DNA from: Acetobacter musti
GTDB taxonomy: Bacteria > Pseudomonadota > Alphaproteobacteria > Acetobacterales > Acetobacteraceae
Reading direction: 5' to 3'
DNA length: 64,000 nt
Assembly: GCF_011516835.1 (NCBI RefSeq)
Contig: NZ_WOTB01000005.1
Span: 1-64,000 of the forward strand
A program made the translations under genes and the position numbers. The notes beneath the pieces are model-generated. The model saw only the letters and a list, made by a program, of their open reading frames with translations. It searched no databases and was not told where the DNA came from. Below, piece after piece: positions 17,548 to 26,516 of the stretch. Every line of letters begins with the position of its first letter. Position 1 is the first letter of the stretch.

Positions 17548-18109
17548 GGCGTGTCGTCAGTTAATTCCGATGATGGCGGAGACGAGTTGCGCTGCTGCGA
17601 GGAGGATTGATTCCAGTCTGTCACAGCGTGTTGCAATGTCTCTGAACTGCTTCAGTCTGACGAAGAACCGTTCTTTTTTTATAAAGCTGGAACAGTATTT
17701 TCCGTGGATTACGACGGTTTTCCTTGAAGGAATGACTACTGTAATCTGCCGCTCTTCGAGCTTTTCAATGAGCGGTTCGGCTACTGGAAAAATGTTTATA
17801 GACGTCTGCGCCGCTGGTGCGAAAGCGGTGTTATCGAGCAGATTTTCCTGCATCTGGCGGCTGATCACGTCAGGGAATACCTGCGCGATAGCGATACAGC
17901 ACGGCTTCCACAAACAGACGGTTATCTGATGCCGTTCCCCCAACATGACCTTCACGGCCAGGCAGGAAATCCTTTATCCGCTCCCACTGGCTGTCACTCA
18001 GGCCATACCGTCGCATTCCCATCTTTCCCCGTCCCAAAAACAGGGAGAAAACATCACAGATCAGATGGAAGTACAAGCCTCATGGCACCGCGCTAACTGA
18101 CGACACGCC
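17548..18109 (-). mobile_element. Decayed IS5-family (IS427-like) element with an inverted middle
   Basis: Perfect 16-base terminal inverted repeats bound it: GGCGTGTCGTCAGTTA at 17548-17563 and its complement at 18094-18109. On the minus strand the transposase N-terminus is visible from about 18043 (MRRYGLSDSQWERIKDFLP...LYRYRAGIP), and its C-terminal end (VKLKQFRDIATR-like segment ending in IGIN) runs to about 17557. The piece that should follow RAGIP, reading ERFGYWKNVYRRLRRW...LAADH, is instead on the plus strand at about 17770-17869. The DDE catalytic middle is deleted. At 562 bp it is shorter than an intact element of about 800-850 bp and cannot encode active transposase. Confidence 0.8.
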
Positions 18110-18299
18110 TTAGGGTCTCAGGCCGGACAGCTTACTGACAAAACTGAGCGGTCATATCTCAGGAAGCGCTGGCAGCCCTTATGGCTCCGTAATTGTGACC
18201 GCGATCCTGCCAACATCACCAGAGCTCATGCGCCGGTATTGTCAGCCATTTCCAGTGAGATCCCGGCAACCGCGATCTTCGGACAAAGAAAAGCCCCGG

Positions 18300-19901
18300 T
18301 CAGCCCTTTGTCGCCAGAACGCGAGATGACGTGACAGACTGCGATTGTTTGCCGGAGCCGCCGGCTGCTTTGCTGTCAGCCACGTCGTCTGTGCGGTTCC
18401 ACCAGCCACCGCCGAGAGACTGAAAGAGGCCGACAGTATCGGAGAGGCGGGCAGCGCGAGCTTCGACAAGGGCGAGACGGGTCTGGAGCGAGGATGTCTG
18501 GACATTGAGAAGAGCGATCTGGCTGAGAGCACCGAGATGTGTTTCAGCCTTTGAAATGGTGGCGGTCCGGGTGGCCTGAGAGGCGGCTTCACTGGCCTGG
18601 GTAAGAGCGTCAGCGTCGTTGTGGACGGCGTTCAGGCTGTCAGCAACATCCTGCACGGCGCTGGCAATAGTGGCGCGGTACTGTGCTGCGGCCTGGTCGT
18701 AGCGCAGGCGCGCGCCCTTTTCCTGATGCTGAAGCTGGAAACCATCGAAAAGCGGCTGGGTGATCATGGCGCCCAGGGTCCATTGACCGTAGCCGGGAAC
18801 GGCCATCTGGGCGATGGTGGCGGCAGCGAAACCGGGTGAGAAGCCGAGCTGGACATTAGGCAGGCGATTGGCGATGGCGACGCCAACCTGGGCACAGGCG
18901 GCATGGAAATATTCCTGGGCCGTGCGGATGTCGGGACGCTGGTCGATGAGTTGCGCGGGCAGACTGACCGGAAGACTGTCCGGCAAATGGAAGCGGTCGA
19001 GCTCGAATTCCGGCGTCGGGGCATCCGGCATGTCGTTGGCCAGGGCGGCAAGTTCGTCGTGCAGGGCAGCCAGGGTCTGCTGCAGGGGGGGTAAGGTAGC
19101 CTTTGTCTGAGCAAGGAGCGTGCGCTGCATGGCGACATCGTTACCGGACATGTTGCCAAGAGCCTGCTGGGCGACGGTCGATTTCAGTATGCGTTCCTGG
19201 TCAGCGACCATTTCCTGCGTGGTGCGTATCTGCTGGCGCACCATGGCATAGGAGATGGCAGCGTTGACGGCGGAGCTAGTGAGCGTGAGCCAGGTGGCCT
19301 CCAGCTGATAGCGCTGGGCATTCCGCTGAGCTCTTGCGGACTCGATCTGACGCCGTACGCCGCCCCAGAGATCCGGAGAGTAGGAGATGTTCAGCTGGGC
19401 GGTATGGATTGTGTAATTCCAGTTATCCGCCATCGGTACGTTAGAGTAGGCGCGTGAGGTCTTGAAACGGGCCGGATTGTACATGCCGCTGACTGAAGGA
19501 TAGAGCGCGCTCTCACTGGCTTTTTTATCCTGTTGCGATGCCAGAAGAGCCTTGTTGGCAGCTTCCAGGGTCGGGCTGCGTTCCAGGATACGGCGTACGA
19601 GCTGATCGAGTTCCGGGTAGTGAAACAGGGTCCACCAGTCGGCGGGGATATCTGCACCGGGGGTGAAGGTCTGAGTATTCCCCTGCAGACGTTCCGAAAC
19701 TGCACTGATTGCCGGTCTGACACCTCCCTGAATATATCGGGTCTGAGGAGCACCAGGCCGATGGAAGTCGGGGCCGACGGCGCAGGCGGAGAGCAGAGCA
19801 GTGGCGGCGAGGAGCAGGCAGGCGCTGCCCCGGGCCGGTTTGCCGTGCCGTTCGGCGTGAGCCTCCGAGCGGATGTGTTTCCCCCTGCCCTGCTCAGTCA
19901 T
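18300..19901 (-). CDS. Efflux outer-membrane lipoprotein (OprM/NodT family)
   Basis: This is the outer-membrane channel of the RND pump encoded upstream. From the ATG at 19901, which overlaps the end of the pump gene by eight bases, it has 533 residues. The lipobox LLSAC places the lipidated Cys at about residue 40, preceded by a basic region and a hydrophobic stretch. AVGPDFHRPGAP after it is the standard start of mature OprM/NodT proteins. Two repeated coiled-coil halves follow, for example around NRLPNVQLGFSPGFAAAT. It is the last gene of a minus-strand operon (adaptor, pump, channel). An upstream in-frame start at 19976 lies inside the pump gene and is less likely. Confidence 0.9.
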   Translation of the reverse strand: MTEQGRGKHIRSEAHAERHGKPARGSACLLLAATALLSACAVGPDFHRPGAPQTRYIQGGVRPAISAVSERLQGNTQTFTPGADIPADWWTLFHYPELDQLVRRILERSPTLEAANKALLASQQDKKASESALYPSVSGMYNPARFKTSRAYSNVPMADNWNYTIHTAQLNISYSPDLWGGVRRQIESARAQRNAQRYQLEATWLTLTSSAVNAAISYAMVRQQIRTTQEMVADQERILKSTVAQQALGNMSGNDVAMQRTLLAQTKATLPPLQQTLAALHDELAALANDMPDAPTPEFELDRFHLPDSLPVSLPAQLIDQRPDIRTAQEYFHAACAQVGVAIANRLPNVQLGFSPGFAAATIAQMAVPGYGQWTLGAMITQPLFDGFQLQHQEKGARLRYDQAAAQYRATIASAVQDVADSLNAVHNDADALTQASEAASQATRTATISKAETHLGALSQIALLNVQTSSLQTRLALVEARAARLSDTVGLFQSLGGGWWNRTDDVADSKAAGGSGKQSQSVTSSRVLATKG

Positions 19902-22900
19902 CACGACTGTCTCCCGTGGAATCCCGACTCTGTTTGCGGCTGTCTCGTTTTTCGACCCAGGCTTCGAGTTCGGCATAATAGGTAGGCAGGATAAAGAGCG
20001 TCAGAATTGTAGCGATGCCGAGACCACCAACAACAACAGTGGCGAGGCCGCGCTGGACGTCGGTTCCGATGCCGGTGGCGATTGCGGCGGGCAGCATGCC
20101 GACGGAGGCGACCGTGGCGGTCATGAGAACGGGGCGGAAGCGTTCGCCGGCGCCCTCGAGCACGGCATCACGCAAGCCCATGCCGCCGGAACGGAGATGG
20201 TTGATATTCGAGACCATGATAATGCCGTTCTGTATAGCAACGCCAAACAGGGCAATGAATCCAACGGTAGTGGCTACATTGAGGGTCTCGCCGCGGACAT
20301 GCAGAGCAATGAGGCCGCCGAGAGTGGCGAGCGGCACAACGGCGAGAACCAGAAGCGCCTGACGAAAAAGGCGAAACTCGCCGAAGAGCAGGATGAGCAT
20401 AACCGCGAACATGAGGGCCAGCGCGATGGTGAGGCGGGCCTGGGCGCGCTGTTCCTGCTGGAAGGTTCCGGCCCATTCAAGGCGGTATTTCGTCGTGTCG
20501 AAATGGACGAAGCGGTCGATATGGGCCTGGGCGTCCGGCAGGTATTGCGACAGAGGACGGCTGCCGTTGTTCACGCGGATCGTTATCTGCCGGTGGTTGT
20601 ATTCATGCGAGATGTTGGACTGTCCGGTTTCCAGTCCGATTTTTGCCAGAGCTTCAAGCGGTATCTGAGCTCCCGATGACCCTGTGAGCGGCAGATGGGC
20701 AAGAAGCTGTAGATTCCGCGTCTGATCGTCCTGGAAGCGTACCGTCATATTATAGGTGCGGTCACCGATATAAAGTTGTGAGACGGGCGCGTCGCCAATG
20801 CCGTTCTGGACAACATTCATGACGTCAGAGACGCTGACACCGTAGCGGGCCATGGCGGGGCGGTTGGCGGCGATGGACAGTTCCGGTATTTCCGGCCCCT
20901 GAAAAATGGACGCATCGGTTGTGCCGGGCACGGTTTTGAGCAGACGGGTGATATCATCGCCGATCCGGCGCATTTCGCGGAAATCATCGCCATAGACACG
21001 CAGCACAAGTGGCGAATGGGCGCCCCCGACGAGATCGTTCATGCCGTCTTCAATCGGCTGGCTGATATCGAAACTGATACCGGGAATCTGGTGAAGGCGC
21101 TGTCGCAGTTTTTGCTCGAACTGCGCTTTCGTCTCGCCCTTCGGCCAGGTGCTGTACGGTTTCAGACCGACTGGCATTTCAATATGAGACGGCGTCCAGG
21201 GATCAGTGCCGGAATCGTTCCGGCCGAGCTGAGTGATGGCGTAGGAGGTTTCAGGAAAGGAGTGGATGGTCCGGCGAATCTCGCTGGCCATCTCGCTGGC
21301 CTTGTCCAGCGAGATTCCTGACGGCAGGCTGACCTGAAGCCAGAGAGCGCCTTCGTCGAGCTCGGGAAGAAATTCGCGTCCAACGGTCATGCCGAGGACA
21401 AGGACGGCAGCGAAAGCGATGCCACCGCCGGCATAGGCAAGCAGAGGGCGATCGACGAAATGACCGAGCCAGTGTTTATACTGGCGATGAAGCCATTCGA
21501 GCGGTTTGTTTCGGAACAGGCGATGCGGCCTGCGCATGGCAAGCCAGGCGAGTGACGGTGTCAGCATGGTCGCGCTCAGCAGGGCGCCGAACAGGGCGAA
21601 GCTGACGGTGTAGGCCATAGGACGGAAGAGTTTGCCTTCCGAACCCTCGAACGCGAAAAGCGGGCTGTAAGCCACGATGATGATGAGAGTAGAAAAAAGG
21701 ATCGAACGACCAATCTGATTGGTCAGCGTCAACACGTCTTTCAGCTCGATCACGTCTTTCGGACGCTCCTCGCGGAGGCGCAGAATGGCTTCGGTAATGA
21801 CTATGGCGCCATCCACGACCACGCCAAAATCGATGGCACCGAGAGAGAAGAGGTTTGCCGGCATACCAAGCGCGTTCATGACGACGAACACGAAGGCGAG
21901 GGCCAGCGGAATGGTAATGGCAGCCACCAGGGCGCTGCGGGGACTGCCCAGGAAAAGCAGCAGGACGATGATAACCAGCCCGACACCTTTGAACACGGTG
22001 TCCATCACCTTGTCGGTGGTGGCGTTCACGAGAGTGTCGCGATCGATATAGGGCACGATTTTCACACCCAGCGGGTCAAGCTGCTTTTGGAGTGAGGCGA
22101 CCTGCTGATGGATGTTTTTCAGCACCAGAGAAGCGTTCTGGCCGGTGAGCATCTGGACGATGCCCTCAATGGTGTCGGGATTGCTATCTTTGCCCAGGAT
22201 ACCTTCGCGGACCTGATGACCAAGCTGGAGCTGGCCGAGATCGCGAAGCTGGACCGGGACGCCATGTCGCTGCGTGACGGCAATATCGGCCATGTCGCCA
22301 AGATTGCGCACGAGACCGTTGCCGCGGACAATATAGGACTGGTCGCCGCGCGTGACACGACCACCGCCAGCGTTGGCGTTGTTGTTCTGAATAGCTGTAA
22401 GGACGTCGTTGAGGCCGACATTGTATCGCTGGAGCGCGCCCGGTTTGAGAACGAGCTGATATTCTCTGGTGAATCCACCGAAATTGTTGACGGAGGCAAC
22501 GCCGGGAATCTGCAGCAGCGCGGGCATCACGACCCAGCGCTGGATCTCCGAAAGCTGCATGAGATTCGCGCGGTCAGATTCCAGCGTGTAGCGGTAGATT
22601 TCGCCGGACGGGCTCGTGACAGGACCCAGTCCCGGAGTTGCACCGTATGGCACCGTGACCTGGGCAAGCTGCTCGGTGACACGCTGACGGGCAAAATAGA
22701 CATCTGTACCGTCTTTGAAGATCAGCGTGATGAGGGACAGGCCGAAGGTGCTGGAAGAGCGGGTATCGACGAGACCTGGTGTGCTGGCGAGCTGACGTTC
22801 GAGCGGGATAGTGATCTGCTGTTCGATTTCTTCGGCGGCGAGGCCGGGAACCTGTGTCGTCACCATAACAGTGACGGCGGACAGGTCCGGGTACGCTTCG

Positions 22901-23007
22901 ATGGCGATGTTGCGCCAGGAGATAACGCCCCAGATGGCGAGCATGAGGGCGCCGAGGAAGACCAGCCGGCGCTGACGCAGGCAGCCTGCGATGATTTTGT
23001 TAATCAT
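19894..23007 (-). CDS. RND efflux pump, heavy-metal (CzcA/CusA) family
   Basis: This is a 1037-residue inner-membrane proton/substrate antiporter. The N-terminus (IAIEAYPDLS...EIEQQITIPLERQL...STFGLSLITLIF) and the membrane block DFGVVVDGAIVITEA near residue 390, with its acidic residues for proton relay, place it in the HME branch rather than the drug-exporting HAE branch. HME pumps export cations such as Co, Zn, Cd, Cu or Ag from the periplasm. The substrate is not decided by sequence here. It overlaps the adaptor gene and the channel gene by eight bases each, so the three are translationally coupled. No metal sensor gene is adjacent. Confidence 0.92.
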   Translation of the reverse strand: MINKIIAGCLRQRRLVFLGALMLAIWGVISWRNIAIEAYPDLSAVTVMVTTQVPGLAAEEIEQQITIPLERQLASTPGLVDTRSSSTFGLSLITLIFKDGTDVYFARQRVTEQLAQVTVPYGATPGLGPVTSPSGEIYRYTLESDRANLMQLSEIQRWVVMPALLQIPGVASVNNFGGFTREYQLVLKPGALQRYNVGLNDVLTAIQNNNANAGGGRVTRGDQSYIVRGNGLVRNLGDMADIAVTQRHGVPVQLRDLGQLQLGHQVREGILGKDSNPDTIEGIVQMLTGQNASLVLKNIHQQVASLQKQLDPLGVKIVPYIDRDTLVNATTDKVMDTVFKGVGLVIIVLLLFLGSPRSALVAAITIPLALAFVFVVMNALGMPANLFSLGAIDFGVVVDGAIVITEAILRLREERPKDVIELKDVLTLTNQIGRSILFSTLIIIVAYSPLFAFEGSEGKLFRPMAYTVSFALFGALLSATMLTPSLAWLAMRRPHRLFRNKPLEWLHRQYKHWLGHFVDRPLLAYAGGGIAFAAVLVLGMTVGREFLPELDEGALWLQVSLPSGISLDKASEMASEIRRTIHSFPETSYAITQLGRNDSGTDPWTPSHIEMPVGLKPYSTWPKGETKAQFEQKLRQRLHQIPGISFDISQPIEDGMNDLVGGAHSPLVLRVYGDDFREMRRIGDDITRLLKTVPGTTDASIFQGPEIPELSIAANRPAMARYGVSVSDVMNVVQNGIGDAPVSQLYIGDRTYNMTVRFQDDQTRNLQLLAHLPLTGSSGAQIPLEALAKIGLETGQSNISHEYNHRQITIRVNNGSRPLSQYLPDAQAHIDRFVHFDTTKYRLEWAGTFQQEQRAQARLTIALALMFAVMLILLFGEFRLFRQALLVLAVVPLATLGGLIALHVRGETLNVATTVGFIALFGVAIQNGIIMVSNINHLRSGGMGLRDAVLEGAGERFRPVLMTATVASVGMLPAAIATGIGTDVQRGLATVVVGGLGIATILTLFILPTYYAELEAWVEKRDSRKQSRDSTGDSRDD

Positions 23008-24130
23008 CGTTCAGCAGGATAGCGCCTGAGGTCACGATCCGCTCACCAGGATTCAGACCGGAGAGGACCCGACAGTTATCGCCCTCATCGTAGATGATTC
23101 TGACGGCGCGCCGCTCGAAGGTGTGGGGTTTTATTTCCACAAAGACGGTGACCGCATCATTGTTCATCAGCAAGGCCGACTGGGGCACGGACAAGGTGGC
23201 GGGTTCCGGCTCCATCACGGTCATGTTTGCGTACATATTCGGATGGAGCTTGCCATCCAGATTGGGAAGGATGGCGCGCACGTGCAGGACCTGTGAGTCG
23301 GGCTGCATGATGGGCGTGATGCCGGACACGGTGGAATGAAAGATTTTGTCCGGAAAGGCGGGCATGGTGAGGTTGACCGGCTGACCGAGGGCGAGACCCG
23401 CGATGTCGCGCTCAGGGACATCAGCGACTGCCCAGACCTCATCAATACTGGTGACGACAACGAGCGTCTGGGTAATGTCGGTAATGTTCATGCCGGCGGT
23501 GGCGTTGACGACGCTGACATCACCCTCGATGGGCGATTTCAGTGTCATGACGCCACTGTCGGTGGTGCTTGCAGAAAGGGCGTCCAGTCTGGTCTGGGCG
23601 CGATCTTCCTCAGCTTCGGCTTCGATAAGAGCCGTGTTCGCGGATTCGAGATCCCGGGTCGTGCCTCCACCTGCGGAGAGAACCCCCTGGGTACGCTTAA
23701 GAGTGCGACGGGCGAGATCAAGGTCGGCGCGGGCCTTGATTTCGTCGGCAGTGGCCTGGGCGACGTCGGCAGAGAGAATATGAGCGAGTTCATCTCCGAC
23801 CTGGACATGGTCACCGATCTTGACCGTCATATCGATGATGCGGCCTGCGGCAGGTGGCAGGACGGTGACGTTCCGTGCGGGTTCGGCGACGATAGTTCCG
23901 GGTGAAGTCGTGCCGCGGTTCCATTTGCTGACATTCACAGTACTGACGACGAGGCGTTTATCGACCGGCGAACCTGGCTCGACGACAAGCACTCCGTTCG
24001 GACGGTGCTCCACATCCGGGACTGTTTCGGTCCCGGCAGCTTTCTCACCGGCACGGGCCGGCATTACGGATACGACGAACAACACAGCCGTCAGGGCTGT
24101 CATGGCGATACGAAGAAAATGTGGCGACAC
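23000..24130 (-). CDS. RND efflux periplasmic adaptor (CzcB/HlyD family)
   Basis: The membrane-fusion subunit links the pump to the outer-membrane channel. It shows the half-lipoyl blocks VTVLPPAAGRIIDMTVKIGDHVQVGDELAHI and, after a coiled coil, MTLKSPIEGDVSVVNATAGMNI, then the barrel domain ending with NPGERIVTSGAIL. The start is uncertain. The frame is open back to a GTG at 24280, but an export signal is seen from the GTG at 24130 (VSPHFLRIAMTALTAVLFVVSVMPARA) or the ATG at 24103, and I use 24130 (376 residues). No clear ribosome site decides it. It has no His-rich metal-binding tail of the kind found in some CzcB proteins. Confidence 0.88.
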   Translation of the reverse strand: MSPHFLRIAMTALTAVLFVVSVMPARAGEKAAGTETVPDVEHRPNGVLVVEPGSPVDKRLVVSTVNVSKWNRGTTSPGTIVAEPARNVTVLPPAAGRIIDMTVKIGDHVQVGDELAHILSADVAQATADEIKARADLDLARRTLKRTQGVLSAGGGTTRDLESANTALIEAEAEEDRAQTRLDALSASTTDSGVMTLKSPIEGDVSVVNATAGMNITDITQTLVVVTSIDEVWAVADVPERDIAGLALGQPVNLTMPAFPDKIFHSTVSGITPIMQPDSQVLHVRAILPNLDGKLHPNMYANMTVMEPEPATLSVPQSALLMNNDAVTVFVEIKPHTFERRAVRIIYDEGDNCRVLSGLNPGERIVTSGAILLNDD

Positions 24131-24569
24131 CAGCGTCCGGGAGCTATCAGACACTGGCCGGAACGCTGTCCCTGAGGCCTGACCGGATTTCGAACGCCCG
24201 GATTTCAGACCCCATGTACCGCCATCGTAAAGTGAGTGTGGCAATCGGTCTGCTTCCTTTGGTGACGCCAGGAGACGCACCGGACCGGACGGGCTGTCGA
24301 CTGCGCCTGAGAGAGACCCTGCACCTAAAACAGTGAAGCCGCCTCTGCAACGGTCTCACAGCGCTTTCAGGCGATACGAGGCGATACATTTTTTAAACTT
24401 TTATGTCGACCCACAACCGGATGAGACCGGCGGCGCATCGTTCTGTTCACCATTTTCTGATCTGCCATGCGCTGATCGGGGCCGGCTGCGCGTATGGCAC
24501 CCGTGGACAGAGCGCTCAAAACGGTCGAATGACCGCCATCCCCTTTCGCCTTTTATGACAGGTCGAAAT
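24131..24569. other. Divergent promoter region, efflux operon and exporter
   Basis: This region separates the RND operon and the Bcr/CflA exporter, transcribed in opposite directions. It contains a direct repeat GGCGATAC (24369 and 24378) next to an AT-rich TTTTTTAAACTTTTA, a reasonable place for a promoter. Nothing else is recognised. Confidence 0.3.
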
Positions 24570-25811
24570 ATGTCGCCCGCGCTTGCGCTTCAGACGATTC
24601 AGGCCACTGGTCGTCTGCCGTTTTATCTGATTGCTCTGCTTGGTCTGATTACGGCAATCGGCCCGATTTCGACCGATATGTATCTGCCGGCGTTTCCTCA
24701 GCTGGACCGTGATCTCGGAGGCGGGCCAGGTTCGGCGCAGTTCACACTGGCGACGTGGTTTGCGGGGCTGGCGGTGGGACAGTTTTCCTGCGGGCCACTG
24801 TCGGACCGGTTCGGGCGGCGGGTGCCTTTGCTTTTCGGGATGGGAATTTACACCCTGGCTTCGGTGGGCTGTGCGGTGACCGGGGATTACCGGGCGTTCT
24901 GTCTGTTTCGTTTTCTGGCTGCGCTTGGCGGTTCGGCGGGCAGTGTGGTGCCGCGGGCACTTATCCGCGATGTCGCGACAGGGCGCGAGGGTGCGCGAAT
25001 CATGACACAGCTGACGCTTATTTTTGGTGTGGCGCCGATTCTGGCGCCATCGCTGGGAGGCCTGGTTCTGGCGGTCGGATCCTGGCGATGGATTTTCTGG
25101 ATCGCCGCGCTTTATGGCGTTCTGGCGATTACCGCGATCTGGTTTCTGCTTCCGGACACGCTGCCACTGGCAAAGCGGCTTCATCTGCCGCCCGCGGCGA
25201 TTCTGGCGCGGTATATGGCAATCCTGCGCGAGCCGCATTTCGTTCTGAATGCGCTGATCGCAAGCGCGGGCACGTTTGTGACCTTTGCCTATCTCGGTGG
25301 CTCACCGGTCGTATTCGAGCATCTGATCGGATTTACGCCGCAACAATACGCGTTGTTTTTCGGGGCGAACGCGGCGGTATTCATTGCGTCCAATCAGATA
25401 AGCGGGCGACTGGTGCATCGGGTGAGACTGGAGACGCTCATGCAGTCCGGCATTTTTGGCACGGCGCTGACGGCCGGCCTGTTCCTGCTGCTGACTGCGA
25501 CGGGCGTGGCGACTCCGGCACATCCGGCTCTGATCGGAGCACTGATCATGGGCGTGAATGCGGCGCTTGGGTTCGTGGGAGCCAACGCGACGGTCCTGGC
25601 GTTCCATCATCATGGCGCTCATGCAGGCAGCGCGTCGGCGATGCTGGGGACAATGCAGTTCACTATCGGAGCGGTCAGCGGCATTCTGATGGGATTCATG
25701 CCAACAGATTCCGTGGTTCCGATGGCGGGTGTAATGGCAGTGGGGCCGGCGATGATGCTGATCGCGAACATGCTGAGGCGCCGGTGGTGTGCGGAGGTAA
25801 CCGAGTCATGA
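24570..25811 (+). CDS. Major facilitator exporter, Bcr/CflA drug-resistance family
   Basis: This 413-residue inner-membrane protein has 12 predicted helices. TAIGPISTDMYLPAFPQL in helix 1 is the Bcr/CflA signature, and GQFSCGPLSDRFGRRVPLL is the major-facilitator motif A between helices 2 and 3. Such proteins export bicyclomycin, chloramphenicol or sulfonamides, and sometimes cysteine. I chose the ATG at 24570 (AGG eight bases before it) over another at 24555. The stop overlaps the start of the SelW-like gene (ATGA), so the two are coupled. Confidence 0.9.
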   Translation: MSPALALQTIQATGRLPFYLIALLGLITAIGPISTDMYLPAFPQLDRDLGGGPGSAQFTLATWFAGLAVGQFSCGPLSDRFGRRVPLLFGMGIYTLASVGCAVTGDYRAFCLFRFLAALGGSAGSVVPRALIRDVATGREGARIMTQLTLIFGVAPILAPSLGGLVLAVGSWRWIFWIAALYGVLAITAIWFLLPDTLPLAKRLHLPPAAILARYMAILREPHFVLNALIASAGTFVTFAYLGGSPVVFEHLIGFTPQQYALFFGANAAVFIASNQISGRLVHRVRLETLMQSGIFGTALTAGLFLLLTATGVATPAHPALIGALIMGVNAALGFVGANATVLAFHHHGAHAGSASAMLGTMQFTIGAVSGILMGFMPTDSVVPMAGVMAVGPAMMLIANMLRRRWCAEVTES

Positions 25812-26104
25812 CGGACAGTCCGGACGACAGGAATGGGCCGAGGGTGTCGATCCGGTATTGCACGCAGTGCAACTGGCTGCTGCGTTCGGGCTGGATGGCT
25901 CAGGAGTTGCTGTCGACATTCGGACAGGCCCTGGGCGAAGTGGCGCTGATCCCGGATACAGGCGGAGTGTTCGAGATCAGGGTCGGAGAGGTTCTTGTCT
26001 GGGAGCGGAAACGGGATGGCGGGTTTCCGGGACCGAAGGAACTGAAGCAACGGGTTCGGGATGTGATCGAACCGGAGCGGGATCTGGGACACGTGGACCG
26101 ATAA
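25808..26104 (+). CDS. SelT/SelW/SelH (Rdx) family protein, Cys form
   Basis: This small protein of 98 residues has a thioredoxin-like fold family signature: a CxxC pair, C18 and C21, in RYCTQCNW, then the block PDTGGVFEIRVGEVLVWERKRDGGFPGPKELKQRVRD. In the eukaryotic relatives one Cys is selenocysteine; here it is plain Cys, so no SECIS element is needed. A redox role is assumed for the family but the reaction is not known. It overlaps the exporter gene by four bases. Confidence 0.88.
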   Translation: MTDSPDDRNGPRVSIRYCTQCNWLLRSGWMAQELLSTFGQALGEVALIPDTGGVFEIRVGEVLVWERKRDGGFPGPKELKQRVRDVIEPERDLGHVDR

Positions 26105-26516
26105 CAGGCGGGACTCAGAAAGCTGATCAGCGATGTGTCCGGCAGGTGACACCACTGGCACGCATCTGCCCAAAGAGCGTCACATCGGACGCAAACAGGA
26201 CTTTCCGGTGCGGAACGCCTTTGCGATGCAGCCCTCCGTTCTGGTCCCGGCAAGGTGAGATCTTACCGTAGTCACCATTCTGCGAACTGTCCGGTTGCGT
26301 CAGCTCAGATGACATGGTCCGTAGCGAGGGCACCTTATGCAACGAGCCGTGGGAGGGATCATTTTTGCCAGACGGCGTGATTTATGGTTTGAGCAGGGTT
26401 GTTGCTGAATCTTGATTTTTACGAACCGTTACAGAAACGACAAAGTCGGGGGTCCGCTTTCCGGTTGCGCCCGACGATGAGTGCCGGTTTCCACTGCAAG
26501 GGATCTGCCGACCGCC
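26105..26516. other. Gap before the GH39 gene
   Basis: A minus-strand frame of 62-71 codons (26127-26342, MSSELTQPDSSQNGDYGK...) has unremarkable composition and no known family; it could be a small gene, at low confidence. Otherwise I see only the presumed promoter of the GH39 gene. Confidence 0.3.

Noticed and set aside
17511..18300. Replication origin at the C-to-G switch near 18.1 kb
   Set aside because: The direction of the switch would fit an origin, but no DnaA-box cluster, AT-rich unwinding region or origin-linked genes were seen; an IS relic there makes rearrangement more likely.
24755..26104. 449-codon plus-strand frame overlapping the exporter gene
   Set aside because: It is read in another frame of the exporter, rich in Arg, Gly, Ala and Cys, without family signal. 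Its last part shares bases with the real SelW-like gene.
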